From NCBI RefSeq assembly GCF_000613725.1, contig NZ_BAJN01000006.1, forward strand, positions 1-64,000: a stretch of DNA of 64,000 nucleotides. Direction: 5' to 3'. Numbering within the stretch: position 1 is the first letter of the stretch; each line of letters opens with the position of its first letter. Position numbers and translations under genes: made by a program. Below the pieces are notes generated by a model. It was not told the DNA's origin. It searched no databases and was given only the letters and a program-made list of their open reading frames with translations. This document shows positions 8,000 through 18,482 of the stretch, one piece after another. The stretch comes from Hoylesella pleuritidis JCM 14110. GTDB lineage: Bacteria > Bacteroidota > Bacteroidia > Bacteroidales > Bacteroidaceae.

Positions 8000-9439
8000 A
8001 TGATGAGAAATCTCACAGATGCCGATTTGGCAAAGCTACTCGATAAAGACATATTCCATCAAATATCTGAAGCGGCCGACTCATTGGGGCTGGATTGTTA
8101 TGTCGTCGGCGGCTATGTACGCGACCTTTTTCTTGAACGTAACTCCGGCGATATTGATGTTGTGGTGGTAGGAAGCGGTATTCAGGTGGCCGATGTGCTG
8201 AAACAGCGACTCGGGAAGCGTGCCCATATCTCCGTGTTTCGCAATTTTGGTACGGCACAAGTGAAATATAAAGATACCGAAGTGGAGTTTGTCGGTGCAC
8301 GAAAAGAAAGTTATAGTCACGATTCTCGCAAGCCGATCGTGGAAGATGGAACATTGGAGGACGACCAAAACCGTCGAGATTTCACTATCAATGCATTGGC
8401 TGTATGCTTAAATAAAGACCGGTTCGGAGAGTTGGTTGACCCTTTTGACGGGCTAGCTGATATGGAAGACGGCATTATCCGGACGCCGCTCGACCCCGAT
8501 ATTACTTTCAATGACGACCCGCTGCGTATGCTCCGATGTGTGCGTTTTGCTGCTCAGTTGCGTTTCTTTATCGAGGATGAGACTTTCGATGCACTTGAAC
8601 GCAATGTCGAACGCATCCGAATCGTCAGCGGCGAACGTATTGCCGATGAACTCAATAAAATAATGATGACCGATCAACCCAGTCGAGGCTTCTACGATTT
8701 ATACCGTTGTGGGCTCCTCTCCATTATCTTGCCGGAACTCGTTAGATTAGATATCGTGGAGACACGAAACGGAAAATCGCATAAAAATAACTTCTATCAT
8801 ACGCTTGAAGTGGTGGATAACATCAGTCGGAAAACGGATAATCTGTGGTTGCGTTGGGCTGCTTTGTTTCACGATATAGGCAAACCGAAAAGCAAAAGAT
8901 GGGATAATGCGGCGGGATGGACATTTCATAATCACAACTATTTGGGTGCGAAGATGGTGCCGGAGATTTTCAGACGGTTGAAGTTTCCGATGGACTCGAA
9001 GATGAAATATGTGCAAAAGCTGGTGGATTTGCATATGCGTCCCATCGTGATTGCTGATGATGTGGTGACCGATAGTGCCGTGCGCAGACTGATGAATGAT
9101 GCAGGCGATGACATCGATGATCTGATGACGCTGTGCGAAGCCGATATAACGAGCAAAAGTCAAGTGCGAAAACAGCGTTTTCTTGATAATTTCCGCATTG
9201 TTCGCAGTAAGTTAGTCGATCTCAAAGAACGTGACTATAAGCGTTTGCTTCAACCTTGCATTGATGGAAATGAGATTATGGAGATGTTTTGTTTGCCTCC
9301 TTGTCGTGAGGTGGGATTATTGAAGCAAGCGCTCAAAGAGGCTGTTCTTGACAATCGAGTGCCTAATGAACGGGGGCCGTTGATGGAGCTGTTGATGAAG
9401 AAAGCAAAACAGATAGGGCTCGTTAATGTCGACCGATGA
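8000..9439 (+). CDS. cca: CCA tRNA nucleotidyltransferase with HD domain
   Basis: From the ATG at 8000 the protein has 479 residues. It adds or repairs the 3'-CCA end of tRNAs. The N-terminal polymerase-beta-type head shows GGYVRD (residues 37-42) and the metal-binding pair in GDIDVVV (Asp51, Asp53); the RNA-binding neck follows (NDDPLRMLRCVRFAAQL). A C-terminal HD phosphohydrolase domain is visible as LFHDIGKPK (His291-Asp292). Class II architecture. It is monocistronic, with a clear promoter upstream and a repeat array downstream. Confidence 0.93.
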   Translation: MMRNLTDADLAKLLDKDIFHQISEAADSLGLDCYVVGGYVRDLFLERNSGDIDVVVVGSGIQVADVLKQRLGKRAHISVFRNFGTAQVKYKDTEVEFVGARKESYSHDSRKPIVEDGTLEDDQNRRDFTINALAVCLNKDRFGELVDPFDGLADMEDGIIRTPLDPDITFNDDPLRMLRCVRFAAQLRFFIEDETFDALERNVERIRIVSGERIADELNKIMMTDQPSRGFYDLYRCGLLSIILPELVRLDIVETRNGKSHKNNFYHTLEVVDNISRKTDNLWLRWAALFHDIGKPKSKRWDNAAGWTFHNHNYLGAKMVPEIFRRLKFPMDSKMKYVQKLVDLHMRPIVIADDVVTDSAVRRLMNDAGDDIDDLMTLCEADITSKSQVRKQRFLDNFRIVRSKLVDLKERDYKRLLQPCIDGNEIMEMFCLPPCREVGLLKQALKEAVLDNRVPNERGPLMELLMKKAKQIGLVNVDR

Positions 9440-9533
9440 ATGGTGAAAGAGCGAAAAGGCGGAAAAGTGAAAAGAATACTTGAACAGCAGAATTTTCTTT
9501 TTACCTTTCTGTCTTTTCGCTTTTTCATTTTTC

Positions 9534-9617
9534 ATTTACCGTTAATCACACTGCGAAAAGTCGTTAAACGGCGTGCGATTAACGGTTAATTGCATGGTGA
9601 TTAACGGTTAATTGCAG
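9534..9617. repeat. 22-bp repeat array 1 (four units)
   Basis: Units start at 9534, 9556, 9578 and 9600, each 22 bp. Units 3 and 4 are nearly identical: ATTAACGGTTAATTGCA, then four or five variable bases. Units 1 and 2 are degenerate (ATTTACCGTTAATCACA; AAAAGTCGTTAAACGGC). Confidence 0.85.
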
Positions 9618-9922
9618 CCCCATTTCTATGTATTTGATTTTCAGTAAGATACAGTCCTGTTTTAGGGAATGCATTGGCTGTGTTTTATGAAAATATGTAA
9701 TGAGAGGCAACGAGATTCTTGTCAAGAAGACAAAAGGTAATAAGTGTCGTGTTGACAAGGGTTATATGTTGTATTGCCAATGATTCGCAAGAATGTGATT
9801 TTGTTTTGATGTGCTTCTATGTGAATCTTTCCATCCTGCTACTTGATTGTCTTTCCGTTTTTTATTCCAATAATTATTGTTAAAAGGAGGTGCCTATCAG
9901 AACAACGTGTAAAGATTATTCG

Positions 9923-9930
9923 TACCTTTG
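9923..9930 (+). promoter_or_regulatory. -7 box upstream of the RND efflux operon
   Basis: TACCTTTG fits TAnnTTTG. No TTTG lies at the right distance upstream. The leader to the ATG at 10030 would be about 90 nt. Confidence 0.4.
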
Positions 9931-10029
9931 TAGGTGAAAACTTGTAATTTATTTTGGGTTTCCTTTGTGGAGCATTAAGATTGTAATACAAGCGAAGTAG
10001 ATAATTTTTATGTATATAATATATAAGGT

Positions 10030-11223
10030 ATGAAACAAAACAGATCGTTTCTGATTGGTGCCTTGGCTGCTCTGATGATGTCGTGCGGTAATAAAGGAGG
10101 TATGGATTTAAGTGATAACGAATATCCGGTGCGTACGATCGAGGCACAGGATGCTGCTTCGCAGACTACGTATCCGGCTACGATTAAGGGTGTGCAGGAT
10201 GTAGAGATCCGGCCGAAAGTATTTGGATTTATCACGAAAATATGTGTCTGCGAAGGTCAGCGTGTCAATGCGGGGCAACTATTATTCGTAATTGATAATG
10301 CGACTTACCAGGCATCAGTACGCCAAGCGGCGGCTGCGGTGAACACGGCAAAGGCACAACTGGGTACGGCTAAACTAACTTACGACAACAGTCAGCAGTT
10401 GTTTAAGAATAAAGTCATCGGTCAATACGAACTGCAATCGGCTCAAAACACCTATGAGAGTGCCAAAGCCTCTTTGGCACAAGCACAGGCTATGCTGGCT
10501 TCTGCCAAGGAAACGTTGGACTTTTGCTATGTTAAGAGTCCGACGAGTGGCGTTATCGGGAGTCTGCCTTACAAAGTGGGCGCCCTCGTCAGTGCATCGA
10601 GTCCCGACGCACTGACCACCGTTTCTAATACAAGTGCAGTGGAAGTGTATTTCTCGATGACTGAAAAAGATATTTTAGCTATGACCAAAACAGACGGAAG
10701 TGCAAGTGCAGCAATCGGCCGGATGCCATCGGTAAAGCTGCAATTGGCTGATGGAAGCCTTTACGATCATCCTGGGAAGGTGGTTAAAATGAGCGGAGTG
10801 ATCAATCTGTCGACGGGTTCTACTTCGATGATTGCGCGTTTTGACAATCCTAAGCATCTGTTGAAGAGTGGTTCGTCCGGTTCGATTATCGTACCGCATA
10901 CCAGTAATGGCGCCATTGTTGTGCCGCAAGAGGCTGTGTTGCAAGTACAGGATCGCTATTTCGTTTATGTGGTCGACAACAACGGAAAAGTGAAATATAC
11001 CGAGGTAAAAGTGGACCCCAACGATGACGGAGTGAACTATGTGATTACCGCCGGACTGAAAGTAGGTGACCGTTTTGTGGTTAAGGGCACGTCGTCTCTG
11101 ACCGACGGAATGGCAATTAAACCACTTACAGAGGCACAATATGCCGAGAAATTGAAAAAGACGGCGCAAATGGGCGCTGATCAAAGTGACTTGAACAAGC
11201 TGAAAAAAGATTTCGGAAAATAA
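10030..11223 (+). CDS. RND efflux periplasmic adaptor (membrane fusion protein), lipoprotein
   Basis: The 397-residue protein is lipidated at Cys19 (ALAALMMSCG). It has the AcrA/MexA-type order: beta-barrel and lipoyl half (VEIRPKVFGFITKICVCEGQ, about 58-80), a helical hairpin rich in Ala/Gln/Lys (about 98-165), second lipoyl half (YVKSPTSGVIG) and beta-barrel plus membrane-proximal domain. It links the inner-membrane pump with the outer-membrane channel encoded just downstream. Substrate is unknown; the hydrophobe/amphiphile (HAE1) type pump next door suggests drugs, bile salts or detergents. Confidence 0.93.
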   Translation: MKQNRSFLIGALAALMMSCGNKGGMDLSDNEYPVRTIEAQDAASQTTYPATIKGVQDVEIRPKVFGFITKICVCEGQRVNAGQLLFVIDNATYQASVRQAAAAVNTAKAQLGTAKLTYDNSQQLFKNKVIGQYELQSAQNTYESAKASLAQAQAMLASAKETLDFCYVKSPTSGVIGSLPYKVGALVSASSPDALTTVSNTSAVEVYFSMTEKDILAMTKTDGSASAAIGRMPSVKLQLADGSLYDHPGKVVKMSGVINLSTGSTSMIARFDNPKHLLKSGSSGSIIVPHTSNGAIVVPQEAVLQVQDRYFVYVVDNNGKVKYTEVKVDPNDDGVNYVITAGLKVGDRFVVKGTSSLTDGMAIKPLTEAQYAEKLKKTAQMGADQSDLNKLKKDFGK

Positions 11224-11293
11224 GGCGAAACGGTCTGGCAGCATAGCAGTAGATGCTGAGTGTGCAGGCTGATGATAACTAAAATATACACAA

Positions 11294-14200
11294 ATGAAAC
11301 TTGATAATTTCATCAATCGCCCTGTTTTGTCGACGGTTATATCTATTTTAATCGTCATTCTGGGGCTTATCGGGTTGGTGTCGCTGCCTATCGAGCAGTA
11401 TCCGAACATTGCCCCGCCGACCATTATGGTGCGTGCCTACTATCCGGGAGCTAATGCGCAGACCGTGTTAAACTCGGTTGTGGCTCCGCTCGAAGAGCAA
11501 ATCAATGGCGTGGAAGGTATGACCTATATGACATCTTCGGCTACAAACGAGGGCTCGGGTAGTATAACGGTATACTTTAAACAAGGAATGAACGCCGATA
11601 TGGCGCAAGTCAATGTACAAAACCGTGTTACCCAAGCCAGTTCTTTGCTGCCGGCCGAAGTTACGCAAGGTGGTGTAAGTGTGGAAAAGCGCCAAAACTC
11701 TACTGTGCTTTTGTTTGCTCTGGTAGGCGATAGCACACGATATGACGAGCAATTCCTTTCCAATTATGCGGATATCAATGTGGTCCCGGCTATTAAACGC
11801 GTTAATGGTGTGGGTAGTTGCGAGTCGATGGGAGCCAAAACGTATACGATGCGTCTATGGCTTGACCCTGCAAAGATGAAACAACACAACTTGATTCCAT
11901 CGGATATTGCAGGTGTTCTCGCACAGCAAAATATCGAAGCTGCTCCCGGAAAGTTCGGAGAGCAAAGCCAAAATCAATACGAATACGCCATCAAATATAA
12001 AGGAAGGCTTCGGACTCCGGGAGAGTTTGGCAATATGATCATATCTACTGACAACAATGGTCAGACTATTCGGGTGAAGGATGTAGCCCGAGTGGAGATG
12101 GGCGCATTGTATTATGCGGTGCGACAGAGTCTTAATGGCAAGCCGTCGGTAATGATGATGGTGAGCCAAACGGCAGGTTCTAATGCTACACAAGTGGTGA
12201 ACGACATTAAAAAAGTATTGACCGAGCAGGAGAAAACACTACCGCCGGGACTGGAATTCAAGGCGATGCAGGATGTGACCGAGTTTCTCTATGCCTCTAT
12301 CGAAGACCTTGTCAAGACGCTGGTCGAGGCTTTCGTACTCGTGTTCATTGTTGTTTACATCTTCTTACAAGACTTCCGGTCAACGCTTATACCATTAATC
12401 GCGGTGCCTGTATCGCTTGTCGGTACATTCTTTTTCCTCTATGTATTCGGGTTCTCACTCAATTTGCTGACTCTTGCGGCGTTAGTGTTGGCCATAGCCA
12501 TTGTTGTCGACGATGCGATTGTGGTCGTCGAGGCTGTTCACGCGAAGTTGGATCTTGGCTATAAGTCGGCTAAAACGGCATCTATTGACGCAATGAGTGA
12601 GATTTCCGGAGCCATTATCTCCATTACATTGGTGATGTCTGCGGTGTTCATTCCTGTCTCTTTCCTTGGCGGAACATCCGGAACGTTCTACAAAGAGTTT
12701 GGTATCACGATGCTATAGCCATTGTTATCTCGGCTGTTAACGCTTTGACGCTTTCTCCGGCATTATGTGCCATCTTGCTGAAACCGAAAAACGAAGATGG
12801 AAGTAAGCGTAAAATGTCGATGATCGACCGTTTTCACACGAGCTTCAATGCCACATATGATAAGGTGTTGAATAAATATAAGGTGGGTGTTCGGCGTATT
12901 GTAGAGCGTCCGATCATTGCAAGTGTAGCTGTGTTGATAGGTATTGCGGTGCTGGGAATCACTGCAATGAACACGAAAACGGGTCTTGTACCCGACGAAG
13001 ACACTGGAACGCTCTTCGTAATGGTATCTACTCCGCCTGGAACCAGTCTCGAAAAGACGAGTCAGGTAATGGATCAGGTAGACGCGATGTTAGCTACCAA
13101 CCCGGCCATCGACGGTCGTACGCGAATCACCGGTTATAATTTCATTGCCGGACAAGGCTCCAATCAAGGTACATTTGTTCTGAAACTCAAACCGTTTGAG
13201 GAACGAAACAAAGATGAAGGACCGTTGAAGTATATCGGCGTGCATAACGAGGGCTCGATGATGGTACTCGGAATGATCTATAAACAGACCGCAGCTATCA
13301 AGGGAGCACAGGTTTTAGCCTTCCAGCCTCCTATGGTAATGGGTTACTCTTTGACCAATGGTTTGACCTTTTCAATGCAGGATCGCACCGGCGGTGATGT
13401 GGATAAGTTCTTCAAGATTACGCAAAACTTCCTGGCAGAGTTGAACAAACGACCCGAGATTAGCAATGCGATGACCACGTACAACTCTAATTATCCGCAG
13501 TATATGATGGATGTCGACGTGGCGAAATGCAAACAGAGCGGAATTGCTCCAAGTGTAGTGCTCTCCACAATGCAAGGTTATTTCGGCGGACTTTATGCTT
13601 CTAACTTCAATGCTTACGGTAAACTGTACCGCGTTTACATTCAAGCTGCGCCCAGTGCACGCACGGATATCAAGAGTTTGAATAATATTTACGTGCGCAC
13701 CAATGCCGGAATGGCACCTATCAATGAGTATGTGACGCTGAAAAAGGTATTTGGTCCGCAAGCCATCAATCGTTTCAACCTATTCACTTCCATTAATGTG
13801 AATGCCAGTGCAGCCGACGGTTATTCTACGGGTGATGCCATTCAAGCAATGGCCGAGGTTGCAAAGACGACGCTGCCACAAGGTTATACCTATGATTTTT
13901 CAGGTTTGACGCGATCCGAACAGGAGTCAAGCAACTCGACAATGATGATTTTTGCGCTTTGCCTCACATTTGTTTACCTCATTCTGAGTGCGCAATACGA
14001 GAGCTATTTGTTGCCGCTTTCCGTCATTCTTTCTATTCCGTTCGGACTCGCCGGAGCGTTCCTCTTTACGCAACTCTTCGGTAGAAACAATGACATTTAT
14101 ATGCAAATCGCACTGATTATGCTCATCGGATTGCTTGCCAAGAATGCAATCTTGATCGTAGAGTTCGCTCTTGAACGGCGGCGTACAGGTATGGCAGTGT

Positions 14201-14523
14201 CTTGGTCGGCCATTTTGGGAGCCGGAGCACGACTTCGTCCGATCCTGATGACATCTTTGGCGATGATCATCGGGCTATCACCGATGTTGGTTCCGACAGG
14301 TGTCGGTTACAACGGAAATATGACTTTGGGTGCGGCTGCTATTGGAGGAATGCTCATCGGAATGCTTTGCCAGATTATGATTGTACCTACTCTCTTTGTG
14401 ATCTTCGAGCACTTGCAAGAACGAATCAAGCCGATTGTCTTTGAAGATGAGGAGAACCCTGAAGTGGCTCGTGAGTTACAACCGTTCAAGCGCAAACCGA
14501 TCGAATATAAAATGGATGAATAA
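11294..14523 (+). CDS. AcrB-type RND efflux pump, frame broken once
   Basis: The sequence encodes an HAE1-family proton-driven inner-membrane pump. The first frame (11294-12718, 474 residues) covers TM1, the first porter domain (IEQYPNIAPPTIMVRAYYPG) and the TM2-TM5 block with IVVDDAIVVVEAV, which carries the proton-relay Asp pair. It ends at TAG just after ATG (12710-12712). The second frame resumes AIVISAVNALTLSPALCAIL and runs to 14523 with the second porter half and TM7-TM12. Adding one G after 12712 (ATGG-CT) restores FGITMAIAIVISAVNALTLS and a 1076-codon frame, the usual length. As it stands the pump is cut inside a membrane helix. Confidence 0.9.
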
Positions 14524-14532
14524 GATAAGGTT

Positions 14533-15921
14533 ATGAAGATTAAAAATATAATCATTATGGGGCTTGCGGCAGTGGCATTCACAGGTTGTAAGAGCCTCTA
14601 CGGTAGGTATGAGCGACCCGATATCAATACACGCGGATTAGTGCGCGACGCTGTTTCGGCTACCGATACACTGGCTGTGGCCGATACTTCGAGCTTCGGT
14701 GATATGCCGTGGCGCACGGTTTTCACCGATTCTCAGTTACAAGCGCTTATTGAAAGAGGACTGGTTAACAATACGGATCTGCTGAATGCTGCTCTCAATG
14801 TGAAGATGGCAGAAGCCCAACTCAAAGCAGCGAGACTGGCATTCGTTCCTTCTTTTACATTCTCTCCACAAGGAACAATTAGCTCTTGGGATGGAAATAA
14901 AGCTATGAAGACCTACCAGTTGCCCGTTGCTGCAAGCTGGTCGATTGACCTTTTCGGCAATCTGCTCTCGCAAAAGCGTAGTTCTCAGATGGCGCTTTTG
15001 GGCACACGGGATTATCAGTTGGTTGTCAAGACTAATGTGATCAGTAGCATTGCCAATATGTATTACACCCTTTTGATGCTCGACCGACAGTTGGCAATTG
15101 TCACAGATATGGAGAACCTCACAAAAGATACGTGGGAGTTGATGAAAGTTCAGAAGGATTTGGGGCGCGTTCGGTCGACAGGTGTGCAGAGCGCAGAGGC
15201 CAATTACTATTCTGTTCAGACTCAGCGGGTAGATCTCCAACGACAAATCCGCGAGACCGAGAACTCTCTTTCGCTACTGTTGGCACAACCTGTGCAGACC
15301 ATTGCGCGTGGAAAACTTGAAGATCAATCGTTTCCTACGAATCTCTCGATAGGTATCGGACTCCGAATGCTCAACAATCGTCCCGACATTCACTATGCCG
15401 AGATGTCTTTGGCACAATGTTTCTACAATGTGGAGACAGCTCGCAGTAAATTCTATCCTAACTTAACGATCTCCGGTTCGGGCACATTCACCAACAGCTC
15501 AGGTATTGGCATCGTCAATCCGGGTAAATGGCTGCTCTCAGCTGTGGGCAGTTTGGTGCAGCCGATATTCCAACACGGACAGATAGTTGCAGGACTTAAA
15601 GTGGCCAAAGCACAGTATGAGCAGGCTTATAACAAATGGAAGAATGCCATTCTGAGTGCTGGAAGCGAGGTGAGCAATGCTCTCGTGGTATATAACTCGG
15701 CCGAAGAAAAGAGTAGATTGGAGGCTAAACGCATCGCTACTCTTAAACAAAACGTAGAGGATACGAAACAATTGCTCAATCAATCGAACAGTACTTATCT
15801 TGAAGTTATTACCGCACAGCAGAATCTTCTCAATGCAGAGCTTTCGAAAGTGGCGGATGATTTCAACAAGATGCAGGCTGTTGTGAATCTTTATCAGGCG
15901 TTAGGAGGTGGCGCGAAGTAA
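14533..15921 (+). CDS. outer membrane factor (TolC/NodT-type lipoprotein)
   Basis: The 462-residue protein is lipidated (AVAFTGCKS, Cys19) and has the repeated long coiled helices of the OEP family, for example LNAALNVKMAEAQLKAARLA near residue 95 and its pseudo-repeat AEMSLAQCFYNVETARSKFYPNLTISG near 295. It forms the trimeric channel through the outer membrane for the adaptor and pump encoded upstream. It begins 9 bases after the pump stop, so the three are one operon. Confidence 0.93.
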   Translation: MKIKNIIIMGLAAVAFTGCKSLYGRYERPDINTRGLVRDAVSATDTLAVADTSSFGDMPWRTVFTDSQLQALIERGLVNNTDLLNAALNVKMAEAQLKAARLAFVPSFTFSPQGTISSWDGNKAMKTYQLPVAASWSIDLFGNLLSQKRSSQMALLGTRDYQLVVKTNVISSIANMYYTLLMLDRQLAIVTDMENLTKDTWELMKVQKDLGRVRSTGVQSAEANYYSVQTQRVDLQRQIRETENSLSLLLAQPVQTIARGKLEDQSFPTNLSIGIGLRMLNNRPDIHYAEMSLAQCFYNVETARSKFYPNLTISGSGTFTNSSGIGIVNPGKWLLSAVGSLVQPIFQHGQIVAGLKVAKAQYEQAYNKWKNAILSAGSEVSNALVVYNSAEEKSRLEAKRIATLKQNVEDTKQLLNQSNSTYLEVITAQQNLLNAELSKVADDFNKMQAVVNLYQALGGGAK

Positions 15922-16001
15922 TCGAGTTGATTGTTGAGAACGAATAATCGATAGTCGAAATTGAGCTCATAAACATAACAACTGCATAAGTCACAGACTC
16001 T

Positions 16002-16017
16002 AAAACTCATAAACTTA
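16002..16017. repeat. AAAACTCATAAACTTA word
   Basis: Exact reverse complement of 2577-2592. It lies in an AT-rich spacer (15963-16029) between the outer membrane factor and lpxA, with further variants such as GCTCATAAACATAAC. Confidence 0.55.
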
Positions 16018-16029
16018 AAAACTGAAAAT

Positions 16030-16812
16030 ATGGCAAACGACATAAGTCCAAAGGCAGAAATCTCCCCCAAAGCGAAGATCGGAGACAACTGCAAGATATT
16101 TCCTTTCGTGTATATAGAGGCAGATGTGGAGATCGGAGACAATTGTATCATCTTTCCTTTTGTCTCGATACTGAATGGTTCGCGGCTCGGCGCTCACAAC
16201 AAAATACATCAAGGATCAGTGATCGGCGCTCTTCCACAAGACTTCGACTTCACCGGAGAGAAGACCGAACTGATTATCGGCGACAATAATATCATCCGCG
16301 AGAATGTCGTTATCAATCGTGCGACCCACGCAGGAGGGCAAACCGTCATCGGAAACGACAATTTTCTGATGGAGGGTGTACACATCTCGCACGATACGAA
16401 AGTAGGTAACGGCTGCATCTTCGGTTACGGAACCAAGATTGCCGGCGACTGTGAGATTGGCGACGGAGCCATTTTTTCCAGTAATGTTGTAGAAAAAGCG
16501 GGTACGCGTGTGGGTTGCCGGGCTGCTATTCAAGCCGGAGTTACGCTTTCGAAAGATGTCCCGCCGTATATTGTTGCAGGTGGATATCCTGTTGCTTATA
16601 GCGGACCGAATACTGTGATGATGACCGAAGACGGTATCTCCGATAAAGTACAGAAGCACATCGCGAATGCTTACAGATTGGTATTCCACGGTCAGACCAG
16701 CGTGTTCGATGCCATTATCCAGATCAACGAACAAGTACCCGACAGTCTGGAAATCCGTAATATCGTCGACTTTATCAATCAAACAAAGAAAGGTATTATT
16801 AGTAAGATGTAG
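16030..16812 (+). CDS. lpxA: LpxA-family acyl-ACP:UDP-GlcNAc O-acyltransferase
   Basis: The 260-residue protein is close to the 262 of E. coli LpxA. It consists of left-handed beta-helix hexapeptide repeats (residues 5-190, e.g. ISPKAEISPKAKIGDNCKIF), followed by a C-terminal helical segment (VQKHIANAYRLVFH). HISHDTKVG near residue 120 contains the expected catalytic His. The reaction is 3-O-acylation of UDP-GlcNAc, the first step of lipid A synthesis. lpxC, lpxD and fabZ are not next to it, so it may be a second LpxA paralogue of the kind some Bacteroidetes carry. Confidence 0.85.
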   Translation: MANDISPKAEISPKAKIGDNCKIFPFVYIEADVEIGDNCIIFPFVSILNGSRLGAHNKIHQGSVIGALPQDFDFTGEKTELIIGDNNIIRENVVINRATHAGGQTVIGNDNFLMEGVHISHDTKVGNGCIFGYGTKIAGDCEIGDGAIFSSNVVEKAGTRVGCRAAIQAGVTLSKDVPPYIVAGGYPVAYSGPNTVMMTEDGISDKVQKHIANAYRLVFHGQTSVFDAIIQINEQVPDSLEIRNIVDFINQTKKGIISKM

Positions 16813-16841
16813 CTCATACCTCTATATCTTACTATATTTGC

Positions 16842-16874
16842 AGAAGGGTTGTCCGTGAGGCTGGCCCTTCTTTT
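16842..16874 (+). terminator. rho-independent terminator after lpxA
   Basis: AGAAGGG (16842-16848) pairs with CCCTTCT (16865-16871), with CC/GG pairing inside the loop, followed by TTTT. Confidence 0.75.
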
Positions 16875-17100
16875 GTATCGACCGATTTGCAATTGATGTG
16901 ATACCGCGTGCAGAATAAGTGCTGCAAGACCGTGATCGTGGCATTGCGTTAAGCTCCTTGCGTATGGCTCTCTGTGATTTCCCTCGTTTGATAAGATGTT
17001 CTTTAAAGTATGTTTAATATTCTTATAAAATACAACAAACGCAGTTATTGAGATTAATTTATATCCCGTTGATTATCAAACAGATAGATTCGACTTTGTG

Positions 17101-17188
17101 ATTAGCCGTTAATCACCGTGCATTTTACCGTTACTTGTACGGCGTTTAACGGCTTTTCGTAAGGCGATCAGATGCTTTTCGCAAAGCG
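17101..17188. repeat. 22-bp repeat array 2 (four units)
   Basis: Units start at 17101, 17123, 17145 and 17167, each exactly 22 bp, total 88. Unit 1 reads ATTAGCCGTTAATCACCGTG; unit 3 reads TTTAACGGCTTTTCG. Unit 4 is the most decayed. Confidence 0.8.
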
Positions 17189-17291
17189 ATCAATGATGTG
17201 TTATTTTCAAGTTAATTGTAGTTAATCCGTCTTTAAATCATATTTTTTTTCGTTACTTTGCATCGAACTTGGTGTAATAGTAGCTTTGAGA

Positions 17292-18173
17292 ATGAGAAAA
17301 AAGCGTAATAAAGCCGGCAGCCGACACGGTTTGCAGGCTGTAACTTTATGCATCAGCACCGCTTTGGTACTGATTCTGTTAGGGTTGGTAGTGTTTTCCG
17401 TGCTGACGGGTAGAAATCTTTCGTCTTATGTGAAAGAAAATCTTGTAGTCACGATGATGCTCGAACAGGATATGACCAAACCCGAAGCACACAAGTTAGT
17501 GACGTCGCTCCACGCGCGTCCTTACATCAAAAATATCACGTATATCAGTAAAGAACAGTCGCTGAAAGAAGCAACTCGTGAGATGGGAACGGACCCCTCG
17601 GAGTTCACTAACGGCGTAAACCCTTTTCCTCCGTCGATAGAACTGACGCTGAAATCCGATTATGCCAATACCGATTCATTGAGGTGGGTTTCTGCCGAAC
17701 TGAAAAAGTATCCCAAAGTGAGTGAAATCACTTATCAGAAAGACTTGATTGAGAAAGTGAATCAGAATCTGACGAAGATCGGTTTTGTGTGGCTCGTTTT
17801 GGCAATGCTGCTCACTTTCGTTTCGTTTACACTCATCAATAACACCATTCGATTAGGAATCTACGCTCGAAGATTCTCTATTCACACGATGAAATTGGTC
17901 GGTGCGTCGTGGGGATTTATACGAGGCCCATTCGTTCGGAGGGCAGTTCTATCGGGCATTTTGGCTGCTTTGCTGGCTGATGCCGTGTTAGCCGGTTGTG
18001 TCTGTGCACTTTTCAATTATGAACCAGACGTTCTCGGTATCGTCACTTGGGAGATAATGGCTGTCACAGGTGCCTCGGTGATTTTGTTCGGAATTGTTCT
18101 CACGGCATTGTGTGCCTATATTTCGGTCAATAAGTTCTTGCGAATGAAGGCCGGAGAGTTATATAATATATAG
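17292..18173 (+). CDS. ftsX: FtsX-type cell division ABC permease
   Basis: From the ATG at 17292 the protein has 293 residues. It has one N-terminal TM helix (LCISTALVLILLGLVVFSVL), a periplasmic loop of about 110 residues (SYVKENLVVTMMLEQDMT ... YQKDLIEKVNQNL) and three C-terminal TM helices, the FtsX topology. With FtsE it controls peptidoglycan hydrolases at the septum; ftsE is not in the window. A TTG two codons earlier (17286) is a less likely start. It heads a closely spaced operon running through the MBOAT gene. Confidence 0.9.
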   Translation: MRKKRNKAGSRHGLQAVTLCISTALVLILLGLVVFSVLTGRNLSSYVKENLVVTMMLEQDMTKPEAHKLVTSLHARPYIKNITYISKEQSLKEATREMGTDPSEFTNGVNPFPPSIELTLKSDYANTDSLRWVSAELKKYPKVSEITYQKDLIEKVNQNLTKIGFVWLVLAMLLTFVSFTLINNTIRLGIYARRFSIHTMKLVGASWGFIRGPFVRRAVLSGILAALLADAVLAGCVCALFNYEPDVLGIVTWEIMAVTGASVILFGIVLTALCAYISVNKFLRMKAGELYNI

Positions 18174-18245
18174 GAGTTAAGGAGTTAAAGGAGTCGGGGA
18201 ATTAAGTATATTATCTTAACTTCTCGCACAGATAAACGATTAATT

Positions 18246-18482
18246 ATGGATAAAAGAAACTTTGCTTTTGATCGAATCAACTTCCTGTTGTTAGCTGTCG
18301 GGATGCTGATAGTTATCATTGGATTCATCCTGATGAGTGGAGGCAACTCTACGGACACGCACTTCGACCCGGCTATTTTCAGTGTACGGCGTATCAAAGT
18401 GGCCCCAATTGTTTGCCTTGTCGGTTTTGTTTCGATGATTTATGCTATCATTCGTAAACCCAAAGACGAATTGAACAACTAA
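18246..18482 (+). CDS. DUF3098 small membrane protein
   Basis: The 78-residue protein has two TM helices ([38 protein letters not shown]) joined by a polar loop with the [15 protein letters not shown] motif typical of DUF3098. Function is unknown. Its constant position between ftsX and uppP in Bacteroidetes suggests a link to envelope growth. Its stop codon overlaps the start of uppP by one base. The 70-bp leader upstream contains short GGAGTTAA direct repeats. Confidence 0.85.
   Translation: MDKRNFAFDRINFLLLAVGMLIVIIGFILMSGGNSTDTHFDPAIFSVRRIKVAPIVCLVGFVSMIYAIIRKPKDELNN

Larger units (their letters stand above)
9440..10029. other. 590-bp intergenic region between cca and the efflux operon
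   Basis: It holds a GAAAAG-rich stretch that can pair with TTTTCGCTTTTTC (about 9448-9525), which may end cca transcription; a 22-bp repeat array (9534-9617); and a -7 box at 9923-9930. The middle (9620-9900) shows no ORF or RNA that I recognise. Confidence 0.7.
16813..17291. other. 479-bp intergenic region between lpxA and ftsX
   Basis: It holds the lpxA terminator (16842-16874) and a 22-bp repeat array (17101-17188). At 16890-16990 there is a faint, decayed-looking 22-bp periodicity (GCGTGCA, CCTTGCG) that I do not count as an array. No gene is seen. Confidence 0.65.

Noticed and set aside
9534..9617. CRISPR array
   Set aside because: Units are contiguous 22-mers without spacers, degenerate, only four long, and there are no cas genes in the window.
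16890..16990. Decayed 22-bp array upstream of array 2
   Set aside because: Only scattered GCGTGCA/CCTTGCG matches; the TTAACGGTTAA core is missing.
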